Below, piece by piece: positions 42,243 to 52,394 of a stretch of DNA of 64,000 bases (the first letter of the stretch is position 1; each line of letters opens with the position of its first letter). The stretch comes from Pantoea anthophila (lineage in GTDB: Bacteria > Pseudomonadota > Gammaproteobacteria > Enterobacterales > Enterobacteriaceae). Position numbers and translations under genes: made by a program. The notes beneath the pieces were generated by a model. The model searched no databases, had not been told where the DNA came from, and was given only the letters and a program-made list of their open reading frames with translations. The stretch lies in assembly GCF_006494375.1 (NCBI RefSeq), contig NZ_VHIZ01000017.1:62001-126000 (forward strand), given 5' to 3'.

Positions 42243-43334
42243 TTGGCCGCTTACTTTCTGCGCAGACTCCTGCTGATCGTTCCGACGCTGTGGGCGATCA
42301 TCACGCTGAACTTCTTTATCGTGCAAATCGCTCCCGGCGGACCGGTCGATCAGGCGCTGGCAACTATTGAGTTTGGTCAGACAACCGGCCTGCCCGGCAG
42401 CGGCGCCGACAGCGCCGGTTCACATGCCACGCGCAGTCATCTCAATCCCGCCGACAATCAGTACCGGGGCGCACGCGGGCTGGACCCGGAGGTAATTGCA
42501 GAGATCAAACAGCGCTACGGATTCGATAAACCCCTGTGGCAACGCTACGGCGAGATGCTGTGGAACTATCTGCGCTTCGATTTTGGCGACAGCCTGTTTC
42601 GCAGCGCCTCAGTGGTGGGGCTGATCAAAGAGAGCCTGCCGGTTTCCATCAGTCTGGGGTTATGGAGCACCCTGATTATCTATCTGGTGTCGATCCCGCT
42701 GGGTATCCGCAAGGCCGTGCGCAACGGCTCTGCGTTTGATATCTGGAGCAGCGCCCTGATTATTGTGGGCTACTCCGTTCCGGCTTTCCTGTTCGGTATC
42801 ATGCTGATCGTGCTGTTTGCCGGGGGCAGCTATCTGGACTGGTTTCCGCTGCGCGGGCTCACCTCTGCGCAGCACGACACGCTGCCCTGGTATGCTCAGG
42901 TGCTGGATTACTTCTGGCACATCGCACTGCCGGTGCTGGCGACGGTGATCGGCGGCTTCGCCACGCTGACGATGCTGACGAAAAACGCGTTTCTGGATGA
43001 GATCCGCAAACTCTATGTGGTGACCGCGCGCGCCAAAGGGGTGCCGGAGCGGCGTATTCTCTATCATCATGTGTTTCGCAATGCGATGCTGCTGGTCATC
43101 GCCAGCTTTCCTGCCACCTTTATCAGCATGTTCTTTACCAGTTCCGTGCTGATCGAGGTAATGTTCTCCCTGAACGGGCTGGGGCTGCTCGGCTATGACG
43201 CCACCCTGCAACGCGACTATCCGGTCATGTTTGGCACGCTCTATATTTTTACCCTGATCGGGTTACTGATGAACATTCTCAGCGATCTGACCTATACGCT
43301 GGTCGATCCGCGCATCGATTTCAGGAGCCATTGA
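42243..43334 (+). CDS. yejB: Peptide ABC transporter permease YejB (TTG start)
   Basis: A 363-residue inner-membrane permease (E. coli 364) of the DppB/OppB type, about six spans, with the EAA-type loop [20 protein letters not shown] (about 262-281). The start is TTG at 42243: AGGAGG lies six bases upstream, the encoded N-terminus [18 protein letters not shown] aligns with E. coli YejB, and no ATG occurs earlier in frame. TTG initiation may lower its yield. Its stop overlaps the yejE start by one base. Confidence 0.94.
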   Translation: MAAYFLRRLLLIVPTLWAIITLNFFIVQIAPGGPVDQALATIEFGQTTGLPGSGADSAGSHATRSHLNPADNQYRGARGLDPEVIAEIKQRYGFDKPLWQRYGEMLWNYLRFDFGDSLFRSASVVGLIKESLPVSISLGLWSTLIIYLVSIPLGIRKAVRNGSAFDIWSSALIIVGYSVPAFLFGIMLIVLFAGGSYLDWFPLRGLTSAQHDTLPWYAQVLDYFWHIALPVLATVIGGFATLTMLTKNAFLDEIRKLYVVTARAKGVPERRILYHHVFRNAMLLVIASFPATFISMFFTSSVLIEVMFSLNGLGLLGYDATLQRDYPVMFGTLYIFTLIGLLMNILSDLTYTLVDPRIDFRSH

Positions 43335-44356
43335 TGCCGCTTTCTCCCCTCACTCAGCAGCGCTGGCAGCGCTTTCGCCATAACCGGCGCGGCTACTGGT
43401 CGCTGTGGATCTTTCTGGTCCTTTTTCTGCTGTCGCTGGGTGCCGAGCTGATTGCCAATGAAAAGCCGCTGCTGGTGCATTACCAGCAGCGCTGGATGCT
43501 GCCACTGCTGTTTAACTACAGCGAAACGGACTATGGCGGCGTGCTGCCGACCGCCGCCGATTATCAGGACCCGTGGCTGCAGCAGCGCATTGCCCGGCAG
43601 GGCTGGGCCCTGTGGGCGCCGATTCGCTTCAGCGACAGCACCCTCAATTTTGCGACCCAGGAGCCCTTCCCCTCTCCGCCGTCGGCACAGAACTGGCTTG
43701 GCACCGACGCCAACGGGGGCGACGTGCTGGCACGGCTGCTTTATGGCACGCGCATCTCGCTGCTGTTCGGTCTGCTGCTGACGCTCTTCTCCAGCGTAAT
43801 TGGCATTGTGGTCGGCGCGGTGCAGGGCTATTTCGGCGGCAGAATCGATCTGATCGGGCAGCGGCTGGTTGAAGTCTGGTCCGGCATGCCCGCGCTGTTT
43901 CTGCTGATTTTACTCTCCAGCGTGATCCAGCCCGGCTTCTGGTGGCTGCTGCTGGTCACCGTCGCCTTCGGCTGGATGAGTCTGGTCAGCGTGGTGCGGG
44001 CCGAGTTTCTGCGCACCCGTAACTTCGATTACATTCGCGCGGCGCAGGCCCTTGGCGTCAGCGACGGCCGGATTATGCTGCGCCATATGCTGCCTAACGC
44101 CATGGTGGCGACCCTGACCTTTCTGCCGTTTATTTTGTGTGGGTCGATCACCACCCTCACCTCACTCGACTTTCTCGGCTTTGGTCTGCCGCTGGGCTCG
44201 CCCTCGCTGGGGGAGCTGCTGCTGCAGGGCAAAAATAACCTGCAGGCGCCATGGTTAGGCCTGGCAGGCTTTTTCACACTCGCGATCCTGCTTTCGCTGC
44301 TGATTTTTATTGGCGAAGCGGTGCGCGATGCCTTCGATCCGGGCAAAGGAGCCTGA
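43334..44356 (+). CDS. yejE: Peptide ABC transporter permease YejE
   Basis: A 340-residue inner-membrane permease (E. coli 341) of the DppC/OppC type. The N-terminal cytoplasmic part contains FRHNRRGYWSLW, the linker LGTDANGGDVLARLLYGTR (about 123-141) is typical, and RAAQALGVSDGRIMLRHMLP (about 235-254) is the EAA loop. The ATG at 43334 shares its A with the yejB stop (TGATG), so translation is coupled. yejF begins directly after its stop. Confidence 0.95.
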   Translation: MPLSPLTQQRWQRFRHNRRGYWSLWIFLVLFLLSLGAELIANEKPLLVHYQQRWMLPLLFNYSETDYGGVLPTAADYQDPWLQQRIARQGWALWAPIRFSDSTLNFATQEPFPSPPSAQNWLGTDANGGDVLARLLYGTRISLLFGLLLTLFSSVIGIVVGAVQGYFGGRIDLIGQRLVEVWSGMPALFLLILLSSVIQPGFWWLLLVTVAFGWMSLVSVVRAEFLRTRNFDYIRAAQALGVSDGRIMLRHMLPNAMVATLTFLPFILCGSITTLTSLDFLGFGLPLGSPSLGELLLQGKNNLQAPWLGLAGFFTLAILLSLLIFIGEAVRDAFDPGKGA

Positions 44357-45961
44357 ATGACGACACCCTTACTGGCCATCAACGATCTTTCGATTGCCTT
44401 TCGTCAGGGCGATGCGCTTCGCCCGGTGGTGGAGGATCTCTCCCTGCGCATCAATGCAGGCGAAACCCTGGCGCTGGTGGGCGAGTCAGGCTCCGGCAAG
44501 AGCGTAACGGCGCTGTCGGTGATGCGACTGCTGCATGAGGCGTCGGTGGTTTATCCCCGGGGCGAGATCCTGTTTCAGGGTGAAGATCTGCTGCGCGTCC
44601 CGGAGGCGCGGCTGCGTGCCCTTCGCGGCAATCAGATGGCGATGATTTTTCAGGAGCCGATGGTGTCGCTCAACCCGCTGCACACCGTGGAAAAGCAGCT
44701 GTATGAAGTGCTCTCGCTGCATCGCGGACTGCGTCGTCCGGCGGCACGCGGAGAGATACTCAGCGTGCTCGATCGGGTCGGCATCCGGCAGGCTGCCGAC
44801 CGGCTCAACGATTTTCCGCACCAGCTCTCCGGCGGCGAACGCCAGCGCGTGATGATCGCCATGGCCCTGCTGACCGAACCCCAGCTGCTGATCGCCGATG
44901 AGCCGACCACCGCGCTGGATGTGACGGTGCAGGCGCAGATCCTGAAGCTGCTCCGCGAACTGCAGCGGGAGATGAACATGGGCATGCTGTTTATCACCCA
45001 TAACCTGAATATTGTGCGCCAGCTGGCGGATAGCGTCAGCGTGATGCGTCAGGGTCGCATCGTGGAACAGAACCGCGGTCAGGTTCTGCTGGACCAGCCG
45101 CAGCATCCCTACAGCCAGCAGTTACTGGCCGCCGAACCGGAAGGAACCGCGCTGCCGCTGCCTGCGGACGCCCCGGTGATACTTCGGGTCGAACAGCTTC
45201 AGGTCAGTTTTCCGCTACGGCGCGGCCTGTTCCGGCGGCAGGCGGCCGAAAAGATCATACTCGCCGGGCTGAGTTTTACCCTGCGGCGCGGCGAAAGCCT
45301 GGGCCTGGTTGGCGAGTCCGGTTCGGGCAAAAGCACCACCGGGCTGGCGCTGCTGCGGCTGATTCGCTCGCGCGGGGAAGTCTGGTTTGATGGTCAGCCG
45401 CTGCATCAGCTGACGCGCTGGCAACTGCTGCCGCTGCGCCAGCGCATTCAGGTGGTGTTTCAGGACCCCAACTCCTCCCTGAATCCGCGGATGACGGTGC
45501 AGCAGATTATTGCCGAAGGCATGGCGGTACATCTGCCCGCTATCGGTCGGGCAGAACAGGAGCAGCGCGTCATCGCGGTGATGCAAGAGGTGGGACTCGA
45601 ACCGGAAAGCCGCCACCGCTATCCGGCCGAATTTTCGGGGGGTCAGCGACAGCGAATCGCCATCGCGCGGGCGCTGATTCTGGAACCGGAGCTGCTGGTG
45701 CTGGACGAACCGACCTCCTCGCTGGACCGCACGGTGCAGAAACAGATCCTGACGCTGCTACGTCGTCTGCAGCAGCAGCGCCAGCTCAGCTATCTGTTTA
45801 TCAGTCACGATCTCGATGTGGTTCGATCCCTGTGTCACCAGCTTATCGTGCTGCGTCAGGGGAAAGTGGCAGAACAGGGAGAGTGTGAAAAGTTGTTTGC
45901 TTCACCTGAGAACGACTACACCCGCGAGCTGCTGCAGTCGTCCCGGCTCAGCCTGCGTTAA
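44357..45961 (+). CDS. yejF: Peptide ABC transporter double ATPase YejF
   Basis: A 534-residue protein (E. coli 529) with two complete ABC cassettes in one chain. The first has GESGSGKS (about 41-48), LSGGERQRV (about 157-165) and IADEPTTALD. The second has GESGSGKS (about 319-326), FSGGQRQRI (about 427-435) and VLDEPTSSLD. It drives the YejBE channel. It is the last gene of yejABEF, and its end overlaps convergent yejG by 14 bases. Confidence 0.95.
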   Translation: MTTPLLAINDLSIAFRQGDALRPVVEDLSLRINAGETLALVGESGSGKSVTALSVMRLLHEASVVYPRGEILFQGEDLLRVPEARLRALRGNQMAMIFQEPMVSLNPLHTVEKQLYEVLSLHRGLRRPAARGEILSVLDRVGIRQAADRLNDFPHQLSGGERQRVMIAMALLTEPQLLIADEPTTALDVTVQAQILKLLRELQREMNMGMLFITHNLNIVRQLADSVSVMRQGRIVEQNRGQVLLDQPQHPYSQQLLAAEPEGTALPLPADAPVILRVEQLQVSFPLRRGLFRRQAAEKIILAGLSFTLRRGESLGLVGESGSGKSTTGLALLRLIRSRGEVWFDGQPLHQLTRWQLLPLRQRIQVVFQDPNSSLNPRMTVQQIIAEGMAVHLPAIGRAEQEQRVIAVMQEVGLEPESRHRYPAEFSGGQRQRIAIARALILEPELLVLDEPTSSLDRTVQKQILTLLRRLQQQRQLSYLFISHDLDVVRSLCHQLIVLRQGKVAEQGECEKLFASPENDYTRELLQSSRLSLR

Positions 45962-46265
45962 AGGTTTCGGCAATCGCCACGCCCTGATTTTTCAGGCAGC
46001 AGTTAGTGGCACTCTCGTCACGGCGCTGAATGAACAGGCAGGGCTGCCCTTCACATTCGGCCACTTTACAGTCGACCTGAATCTCTGCCAGCACCTCTTT
46101 TAACTGCTGCAGGATTTCCCACGCCGGAATGCCATCGTGGCTGATCAGACGCAGCGCCACGAACTCCTGGTCATCCAGGGCTTCATCAGGCTCAATAGCA
46201 CTGTGGCGATCGCTGGCCCAGCGGAAACGCTGCGGCAGGCGATGCACAATTGAAAGTTGCAGCAT
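45948..46265 (-). CDS. yejG: Uncharacterised protein YejG
   Basis: A 105-residue protein (E. coli YejG 114) with the family start MLQLSIVHRLPQRFRW and conserved DGIPAWEILQQLKEVL. It has cysteines at CKVAECEGQPC and a CC pair near the end. No function is established, though yejG has been linked to aminoglycoside sensitivity in E. coli screens. It lies tail-to-tail with yejF. The 283-base gap upstream is AT-rich and presumably holds its promoter. Confidence 0.88.
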   Translation of the reverse strand: MLQLSIVHRLPQRFRWASDRHSAIEPDEALDDQEFVALRLISHDGIPAWEILQQLKEVLAEIQVDCKVAECEGQPCLFIQRRDESATNCCLKNQGVAIAETFNAG

Positions 46266-46530
46266 CGTTTACTCTCCCCGAATGAGTTTATGTCGCAACA
46301 CACAGCAACCGACGCTGAAAGCTGACCGACAACCGCTGAGTCCGGACGAGTGTTAATCGTCTGCCCGCGCGCATTTTTTGCGACTCGCATCGCACTTCTG
46401 GCTATATGTACCGCGTTCACACGCCGTTAACAATCATTTTAGACGCAATATGATTACTTTTTTAGCTAAAGATTTTCACAATAAAGAAACATAACCAGAA
46501 AGGCCGCTAACAGAGCCAGCGGTAACGGGG

Positions 46531-46563
46531 GAAAACTCCTGCGCCCGGCTAGCGGGACGCAGG
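46531..46563 (-). terminator. terminator of bcr overlapping its stop codon
   Basis: On the minus strand CCTGCG-T-CCCG pairs with CGGGCGCAGG (46538-46563, one bulged base) and is followed by AGTTTTC. The bcr stop codon (46549-46551) lies in the loop, so coding sequence forms half of the stem. Confidence 0.65.
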
Positions 46564-47745
46564 ATGGGGACGTGACGCGTAGAAAAAGAGCAGCAGGGAA
46601 ATCGTCGCGCACAGCGCGATGGTGCCCACCATCGGCCAGGCGCTGTTGAAACTCATCAGCGACAGTAGCGCCCCCACAAAAGCCCCGACGCCAAAACGCA
46701 GGGTGCCCGCCAGAGAGGAGGCCGTGCCCGCCATATGCGGGAACGCATCGAGGATCACCGCCATCGCATTGGATGAGACGATCGACACACAGCCGATAAA
46801 CAGTGCGACACCCAGCACCAGCGGCAAAAAGCCCAGGTCAAAGGCGCTGACCAGCAGCAGCCAGATCCCCATAGAGAACTGGATCAGCAACCCCAGCCGG
46901 AACATCGCGACCGGGCCAAAGCGACGCACTGCCCTGCTGTTAATCAGGGTCAGCACGAAGAGAAACACCACGTTAAGGCCAAAGTAGTAGCCGAAGTTTT
47001 GCGGCGAAACGTAATTCAGTTCGATATAAACAAAGGGACCGGCGTTAAGAAAGGTGAAGAGTCCGGCAAAGGAGAAGCCGCTCGCCAGCATATAACTGAA
47101 GGCCCGTTTGTGACGAAACAGCGTGACGAAATTACCCAGCGTGGTGCGCAGATGGAACCGCTGACGCTGCTCCGGCTTCAGGGTTTCACGAATCTGCGTG
47201 GTCACCAGCAGTGTGGTGACTAATGCCGCGCCCGACAGCGCCCAGAAGATGGCGTGCCAGCTCCAGAGCACCAGCAGCCAGCCGCCGATAATCGGCGCCA
47301 GCAGCGGCGCAATGGTGGTGATCAGCATCACGAAGGACATCATGCGCGAAAAGTCCTCTTTCGAATAACTGTCGCGCATCAGGGCGTTGATCACCACGCT
47401 GGCGGCCGCAGCCGACAGCCCATGCAGAAAGCGCATGGTAATCAGCTGATCAATGCTTTGTGACAACGCACAGGCAGCGGCGGCGCAGGCAAAGATCAGC
47501 GTGCCAAGCGCAATCACCGGCTTGCGGCCGTAGCTGTCCGCCAGCGGCCCATAGATGAGCTGCCCGATCGCGAACCCCAGAATGTAGAGATTCAGTGACA
47601 TCTGCACGCTACCCGCCGACACGTCAAACTCACGCGCAATCTGCGGCATGGCAGGCAGATACATGTCAATCGACAACGGCATCAGCATGGCTAACAGACC
47701 GAGAATGACGACCAGACCTGTTGGCGAATTCTTTTCCTTACGCAC
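46549..47745 (-). CDS. bcr: Bcr/CflA-family multidrug efflux MFS transporter Bcr
   Basis: A 398-residue drug:proton antiporter (E. coli Bcr 396) with twelve spans. It confers resistance to bicyclomycin and exports sulfathiazole and dipeptides in E. coli. The family opening [16 protein letters not shown] (about 30-45) and the loop motif [13 protein letters not shown] (about 66-78) are present. The start is GTG at 47745, with AGGAG upstream. It lies 50 bases after rsuA on the same strand, with a hairpin between. Confidence 0.95.
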   Translation of the reverse strand: MRKEKNSPTGLVVILGLLAMLMPLSIDMYLPAMPQIAREFDVSAGSVQMSLNLYILGFAIGQLIYGPLADSYGRKPVIALGTLIFACAAAACALSQSIDQLITMRFLHGLSAAAASVVINALMRDSYSKEDFSRMMSFVMLITTIAPLLAPIIGGWLLVLWSWHAIFWALSGAALVTTLLVTTQIRETLKPEQRQRFHLRTTLGNFVTLFRHKRAFSYMLASGFSFAGLFTFLNAGPFVYIELNYVSPQNFGYYFGLNVVFLFVLTLINSRAVRRFGPVAMFRLGLLIQFSMGIWLLLVSAFDLGFLPLVLGVALFIGCVSIVSSNAMAVILDAFPHMAGTASSLAGTLRFGVGAFVGALLSLMSFNSAWPMVGTIALCATISLLLFFYASRPHPASR

Positions 47746-47771
47746 ACCTTCTCCTGCCCTGTGGGACTGGC

Positions 47772-47791
47772 ACGGGCTGCTGGCAGCCCGT
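47772..47791. repeat. perfect inverted repeat between rsuA and bcr
   Basis: ACGGGCTGC (47772-47780), TG, GCAGCCCGT (47783-47791) is a perfect 9-bp hairpin in the 50-base gap. It has no T tract, so it is more likely an mRNA-stabilising stem or a weak pause than a terminator. Confidence 0.6.
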
Positions 47792-47795
47792 CCGC

Positions 47796-48515
47796 TTATT
47801 TAGCCTGTAACTCTTTTGGCAGACCAATACTGGCGATCTCTTCTGCCGTCAGCGGCCGGTATTCGCCCGGTTCCAGATCGGCATCCAGCACGATGTCGCC
47901 AATGCGCTCACGATGCAGCTCAACCACCCGATTGCCGACTGCCGCAAACATCCGTTTCACTTGGTGATAACGCCCTTCGCTCAGGGTCAGCAGCACTTCG
48001 GTCGGCGTGATCACCTCCAGCTGTGCCGGTTTGGTCAGGCTCTTCTCATTGTGCAGCTGTACGCCCGCCGTAAACTGCGCGGCCGTATCGTCACTGACCG
48101 GCGATTCCAGTGTGACGCGATAGGTTTTCTCGCAGTGATGACGCGGCGAGGTAATCCGGTGTGACCACTGACCATCATCTGTCATCAGCACCAGTCCGGT
48201 CGTGTCGATATCGAGACGCCCTGCTGCGTGCAGTTTGAAAGACATCGGCTCTTCGAGGAAATAGAGGATGGTGGGATGATCGGGATCGTCGGTTGAGCAG
48301 ACGTAACCCTGTGGTTTGTTCAGCATAAAGTAGCGTGGACCGGTGAGCATCTGCAGCACGTTGCCGTCATAGGCGACTTCGTGGTCGGGCAGCAGTTTAA
48401 ACGCGGTATCGCGCACGATCTCCCCGTTCACGGTGACACGCTGGCCGCGGATTTCGCGATGAGCGATGGCGCGGCTGATTTCCAGTTGCTGAGAGATGAA
48501 TTTGTCGAGTCGCAT
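47796..48515 (-). CDS. rsuA: 16S rRNA pseudouridine(516) synthase RsuA
   Basis: A 239-residue enzyme (E. coli 231) that makes pseudouridine 516 in 16S rRNA. The N-terminal S4 RNA-binding domain (about 1-60) is followed by the catalytic domain with the active-site Asp in [13 protein letters not shown] (about 99-111), KTYRVTL, and the family end block [14 protein letters not shown] start at ATG 48515, matching the E. coli N-terminus MRLDKFI; the open frame extends further upstream into the radD promoter region. Confidence 0.94.
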   Translation of the reverse strand: MRLDKFISQQLEISRAIAHREIRGQRVTVNGEIVRDTAFKLLPDHEVAYDGNVLQMLTGPRYFMLNKPQGYVCSTDDPDHPTILYFLEEPMSFKLHAAGRLDIDTTGLVLMTDDGQWSHRITSPRHHCEKTYRVTLESPVSDDTAAQFTAGVQLHNEKSLTKPAQLEVITPTEVLLTLSEGRYHQVKRMFAAVGNRVVELHRERIGDIVLDADLEPGEYRPLTAEEIASIGLPKELQAK

Positions 48516-48670
48516 GAATTCGTTTTGCCTGTTACTGCGGAGGGAATCTGAAACGGCCTGGTTAACCGTTGAAAATGTGCGGGAAGTATAACGTGATCTG
48601 CGTCCGCCTGACAGCGCGTTTACCGGACTTTCATGGCATAATTGCCGCCAGTTTTGCAAAAGTGAGCGCC

Positions 48671-50425
48671 ATGTCTTTTACCTTACGCCCCTATCAGCAG
48701 GATGCGGTTAATGCCACCGTTGCGCATTTCCGTCGTCATCAGGAACCTGCAGTGATCGTACTGCCCACCGGTGCCGGTAAGAGCCTGGTGATCGCCGAGC
48801 TGGCACGGCTGGCACGTGGCCGGGTGCTGGTGCTGGCGCACGTCAAAGAGCTGGTGGCACAGAACCACAGCAAATATGAAGCGTACGGGCTGGAGGCGGA
48901 CATCTTTGCAGCCGGACTGCAGCGCAAAGAGAGCCAGCGCAAAGTGGTATTTGGCAGCGTGCAGTCCATCGCGCGTAACCTCGAACAGTTCGACAGCGCC
49001 TTTTCACTGGTGATTGTCGACGAGTGCCATCGCATCGGCGATGACAAAGAGAGCCAGTATCAGCAGATCTTCAGTCATCTGCGCCAGCACAATCCTCAGC
49101 TCCGTTTACTTGGCCTGACCGCCACGCCGTTCCGGCTGGGCAAAGGCTGGATCTATCAGTTCCACTATCACGGCATGGTGCGGGGCGACGAGAAATCGCT
49201 GTTCCGCGACTGCATCTATGAACTGCCGCTGCGTTACATGATCAAGCATCAGTTCCTGGTGCCGCCGGAGCGGCTGGATATGCCGGTGGTGCAGTATGAC
49301 TTCAGTCGTCTCACGGCGCAGTCGAACGGCCTGTTCAGCGAAGCCGATCTGAATCGCGAACTGAAACAGCAGCAGCGCGTGACGCCCCATATCATCCGTC
49401 AGATTGTGGAGTTCGCTGAGGATCGGCTGGGGGTGATGATCTTCGCTTCCACTGTGGATCATGCGCGTGAAATCCTGCAGCTGCTGCCCGAAAACAGCGC
49501 GCTGGTCTCCGCCGAAACGCCCGCCCGCGAGCGTGATGCCCTGATCCTGGCATTTAAAGCACAGCAGCTGAAATTCCTGGTGAACGTAGCGGTACTGACC
49601 ACCGGCTTTGATGCGCCGCACGTAGACCTGATTGCGATACTGCGCCCGACCGAGTCGGTCAGCCTCTATCAGCAAATCGTCGGCCGCGGCCTGCGGCTCT
49701 CGCCCGGTAAGCGCGACTGCCTGATCCTGGATTATGCCGGTAATCCCCACGACCTTTTTACGCCGGAAGTCGGCGCGCCAAAAGGGGCCAGCGACAATCA
49801 GCCGGTGCAGGTTTTCTGCCCCGCCTGCGGCTTTGCCAACACCTTCTGGGGCAAGGCGACCGAAGATGGCATGGTCATCGAACACTTTGGCCGGCGCTGC
49901 CAGGGGGTGCTGGAAGATGATGAGGGAGAACGCGAACAGTGCGACTATCGCTTCCGCTTTAAGAGCTGTCCCGACTGCGGCGCGGAAAATGATATCGCCG
50001 CCCGGCGCTGTCACCAGTGCGATAAAGTGCTGGTCGATCCCGACGATATGCTCAAAGCGGCACTGAAACTCAAGGATGCACTGGTGCTGCGCTGTGCCGG
50101 CATGACGCTGGAACAGGGATCGGATGCCAAAGGTGAGTGGCTCAAAGCGACCTACCATGACGAGGATGGCACCAGCGTCAGCGAACGTTTCCGGCTGCAG
50201 ACGCCCGCGCAGCGGAAAGCGTTTGAGCAGCTCTTTATGCGTCCGCATCAGCGCGCACCCGGCGTACCGCTTGGCTGGCAGACCGCCGCCGACGTGCTGG
50301 CGCTGCAGCCGCTGTTGCGTCATCCCGATTTTGTGGTGGCCAGGGCTAAAGGCCAGTTCTGGCAGATCCGTGAAAAGATGTTTGATTATCAGGGCCGCTA
50401 CCGCCGCGCGAATGAGCTGCGCTGA
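48671..50425 (+). CDS. radD: DNA repair helicase-like protein RadD (YejH)
   Basis: A 584-residue superfamily 2 ATPase (E. coli 586) that acts in double-strand-break repair and tolerance of crossover intermediates. Walker A is PTGAGKS with Lys37, the DEAH-type box is DECH, motif III is LTATPFR and motif VI is QIVGRGLR. C-terminal zinc-binding cysteines occur in CPACGF and CPDCG...CHQC. I start at ATG 48671 ([10 protein letters not shown]), matching E. coli. It is divergent from rsuA. Confidence 0.94.
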   Translation: MSFTLRPYQQDAVNATVAHFRRHQEPAVIVLPTGAGKSLVIAELARLARGRVLVLAHVKELVAQNHSKYEAYGLEADIFAAGLQRKESQRKVVFGSVQSIARNLEQFDSAFSLVIVDECHRIGDDKESQYQQIFSHLRQHNPQLRLLGLTATPFRLGKGWIYQFHYHGMVRGDEKSLFRDCIYELPLRYMIKHQFLVPPERLDMPVVQYDFSRLTAQSNGLFSEADLNRELKQQQRVTPHIIRQIVEFAEDRLGVMIFASTVDHAREILQLLPENSALVSAETPARERDALILAFKAQQLKFLVNVAVLTTGFDAPHVDLIAILRPTESVSLYQQIVGRGLRLSPGKRDCLILDYAGNPHDLFTPEVGAPKGASDNQPVQVFCPACGFANTFWGKATEDGMVIEHFGRRCQGVLEDDEGEREQCDYRFRFKSCPDCGAENDIAARRCHQCDKVLVDPDDMLKAALKLKDALVLRCAGMTLEQGSDAKGEWLKATYHDEDGTSVSERFRLQTPAQRKAFEQLFMRPHQRAPGVPLGWQTAADVLALQPLLRHPDFVVARAKGQFWQIREKMFDYQGRYRRANELR

Positions 50426-50458
50426 CGCGGATGCGCCGCTGGCAGGCGGCTATATCGT

Positions 50459-50487
50459 TTGCTCCCGGCAGGGATAACCGCTATACT
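50459..50487 (+). promoter_or_regulatory. rplY promoter and leader
   Basis: TTGCTC (50459-50464), 17-base spacer, TATACT (50482-50487) puts the start near 50494 and leaves an 85-base leader before rplY. The start codon has only a weak GAGA site. In E. coli, L25 represses its own translation through the rplY leader, and a similar layout is visible here. Confidence 0.6.
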
Positions 50488-50578
50488 GCCGCCCGCTTTT
50501 GCATGTGCATCAGCGGAATTGAATAACCTGCCTGTTACTGGGTCGCCTGTAGCAGGAATTAAATAAAGAGACGTATTA

Positions 50579-50863
50579 ATGTTCACTATCAATGCAGTAG
50601 AACGTAAAGAGCAGGGTAAGGGTGCGAGCCGCCGCCTGCGTACAGCAAACCGTTTCCCGGCCATCATCTACGGTGGTTCTGAAGCGGCTGTTGCCATCGA
50701 CCTGGATCACGACTCCGTAATGAACCTGCAGGCAAAACCAGGTTTCTACGAAGAAGTGCTGACCCTGGTTGTTGACGGTAAAGAAACCAAAGTGAAAGTT
50801 CAGGCTGTTCAGCGTCACCCGTTCAAGCCAAAACTGTTTCACATCGACTTCGTTCGCGCGTAA
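50579..50863 (+). CDS. rplY: 50S ribosomal protein L25
   Basis: A 94-residue protein, the same length as E. coli L25, that binds 5S rRNA. It begins [20 protein letters not shown] and contains [10 protein letters not shown]. It is monocistronic, with its own promoter upstream and a strong terminator. The short single-domain form without the Ctc extension is typical of enterobacteria. Confidence 0.98.
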   Translation: MFTINAVERKEQGKGASRRLRTANRFPAIIYGGSEAAVAIDLDHDSVMNLQAKPGFYEEVLTLVVDGKETKVKVQAVQRHPFKPKLFHIDFVRA

Positions 50864-50885
50864 TCGCGAGCCTTGTTGAACGTAG

Positions 50886-50919
50886 AAGGGCCGGTTGCGA
50901 AACCGGCCCTTTTATTTTG
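50886..50919 (+). terminator. intrinsic terminator of rplY
   Basis: A perfect 11-bp stem AAGGGCCGGTT (50886-50896) with AACCGGCCCTT (50901-50911), then a T-rich tail. Confidence 0.93.
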
Positions 50920-50954
50920 TCTGTCGCTGCCAAAGGTTATCACCGCGCAGCGTC

Positions 50955-50983
50955 AAAAAAGCCGGGCTGAGCCCGGCTTTTTT
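50955..50983. terminator. terminator of yejK (bidirectional)
   Basis: GCCGGGC (50961-50967), TGA loop, GCCCGGC (50971-50977), with A6 on the left and T6 on the right. On the minus strand it lies at the yejK stop, and on the plus strand it backs up the rplY terminator. Confidence 0.9.
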
Positions 50984-51986
50984 ATTTGCTGCTGGTGCGG
51001 CGCTGTAGCTGGTCACGCAGATTGGGGGGCGTGCCTTTGATTGTCAGGGTGTCCGTTGCCGGGTCCCAGAAAATACGCTCGCCCAGTAACATGGCGTCGA
51101 AGTTCAGGGTCAGTCCCCCGCCGCTGCCGGCAAACTTCGTCAGCTGGCGCAGCGTGCTGCGATCCGCCGGGAAGCTCTCCTCAAGTTCGTAGCCCTGCTC
51201 CTGGGTAAAGGCCTGAAAGGTTTTTTCACCCACCGGTGGCAGTTCGCCTGACAGATCTTCCAGCGCAATCTCTTCGCCCGCCTGCAGCTGCTCGTTGCAG
51301 TAGCTGTAGACCTGCTGGCGATAATTCTGCCGCTCCTGCTTATCCAGCCCGGATTCGTTGCAGTAGTCATCCACCGCCTGCAACAGTCCCCGGTTCTGCG
51401 CCTTGGTGTCTAATCCCACTTCGGCACCGAGGAAGTCCATGAAGAAGTCAGCCACTTTACGTCCGACGCGGCCGCGCAGGAAGGTCAGATAGCGGGTCGA
51501 TTCCGGGTTGGTTTCCCACTCGGTTAAATCGATGCGCGCGACGATGTCCGCATGATTGATGTCGAGATAGTGGGTGCTGCTGATATCCATCTGCTCGTTG
51601 ACGCGCATGCTGGACTGGCTGTTCAGCACGGCGATCAGCAGATAGTCTACGGCCAGATAGCGGTAGTGAATAAACAGCACCACGCCGCTTTCGGCGAACG
51701 GATATTTCGCCAGTTCGTCACGCAGACGGCCGGTGGCGGCACGGCTAAAGGCGAGAAAATCATCGTTGCCCTTACGACAATTACGCAGCGCTTCTGCCAG
51801 TTCACTCTCTGCATTAAACAGGCCGTAGGCTTTGCTTTTTGCGCTGTAAACCCGGTGTAACTCCTCCACCATCGCGTTGACCGTGTTGGTGGCAGGCAGC
51901 AGCGAATCGCGCAGCGCCAGCTCAAGCTGGTTTTCATCGCGTTTGATTAACTGGTGCAGGGCAATCTGGTCGATATCCAGACTCAT
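50982..51986 (-). CDS. yejK: Nucleoid-associated protein YejK (NdpA)
   Basis: A 334-residue cytoplasmic protein (E. coli 335) found on the nucleoid and reported to interact with topoisomerases. Conserved blocks include [20 protein letters not shown], then [18 protein letters not shown] and [15 protein letters not shown] start at ATG 51986 ([10 protein letters not shown]), preceded by GGAGA, as in E. coli. It is divergent from yejL. Confidence 0.95.
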   Translation of the reverse strand: MSLDIDQIALHQLIKRDENQLELALRDSLLPATNTVNAMVEELHRVYSAKSKAYGLFNAESELAEALRNCRKGNDDFLAFSRAATGRLRDELAKYPFAESGVVLFIHYRYLAVDYLLIAVLNSQSSMRVNEQMDISSTHYLDINHADIVARIDLTEWETNPESTRYLTFLRGRVGRKVADFFMDFLGAEVGLDTKAQNRGLLQAVDDYCNESGLDKQERQNYRQQVYSYCNEQLQAGEEIALEDLSGELPPVGEKTFQAFTQEQGYELEESFPADRSTLRQLTKFAGSGGGLTLNFDAMLLGERIFWDPATDTLTIKGTPPNLRDQLQRRTSSK

Positions 51987-52144
51987 GGTAGACTCTCCTT
52001 TTAGCTCAGGCGCGTATTCAAACACCGCCGGCATCGGCTTTCAACTCCATACGTAAAGCGGACGCGGTACTTTCGATAAAATTGCGGAAAAAAATACGCT
52101 GTTCCGGTACTATATCGCCTTTTGAAATGAGCTCAGACGACCCT

Positions 52145-52372
52145 ATGCCACAATCATCCCGTTACAGCGACGAACGCGTGGAACAACTCCTCGCGGAAAT
52201 GGCCCAAATCCTGCAGAAGGATAAGGCCCCCACCGACCTCTCCCTGATGGTCCTGGGCAATATGGTGACTAACCTGATTAACAGCGATGTTGCCCCGGCG
52301 CAGCGTCGCTCTCTGGCCCGATCTTTCGCCGATGCCCTGCAGGCGTCAGTGCGTGACGACAACGCTCACTAA
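52145..52372 (+). CDS. yejL: DUF1414-family protein YejL
   Basis: A 75-residue alpha-helical protein, the same length as E. coli YejL, with [18 protein letters not shown] and the conserved [19 protein letters not shown]. The function is unknown. I use ATG 52145 because it gives the E. coli N-terminus; a longer frame opens at a TTG at 52082 inside the promoter gap. It precedes yejM by 22 bases and is probably co-transcribed with it. Confidence 0.93.
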   Translation: MPQSSRYSDERVEQLLAEMAQILQKDKAPTDLSLMVLGNMVTNLINSDVAPAQRRSLARSFADALQASVRDDNAH

Positions 52373-52394
52373 TTGGCTGATTTGATTTTATAAT

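Noticed and set aside
49106..50323. 405-codon minus-strand frame opposite radD
   Set aside because: Shadow of radD; no recognisable domain.
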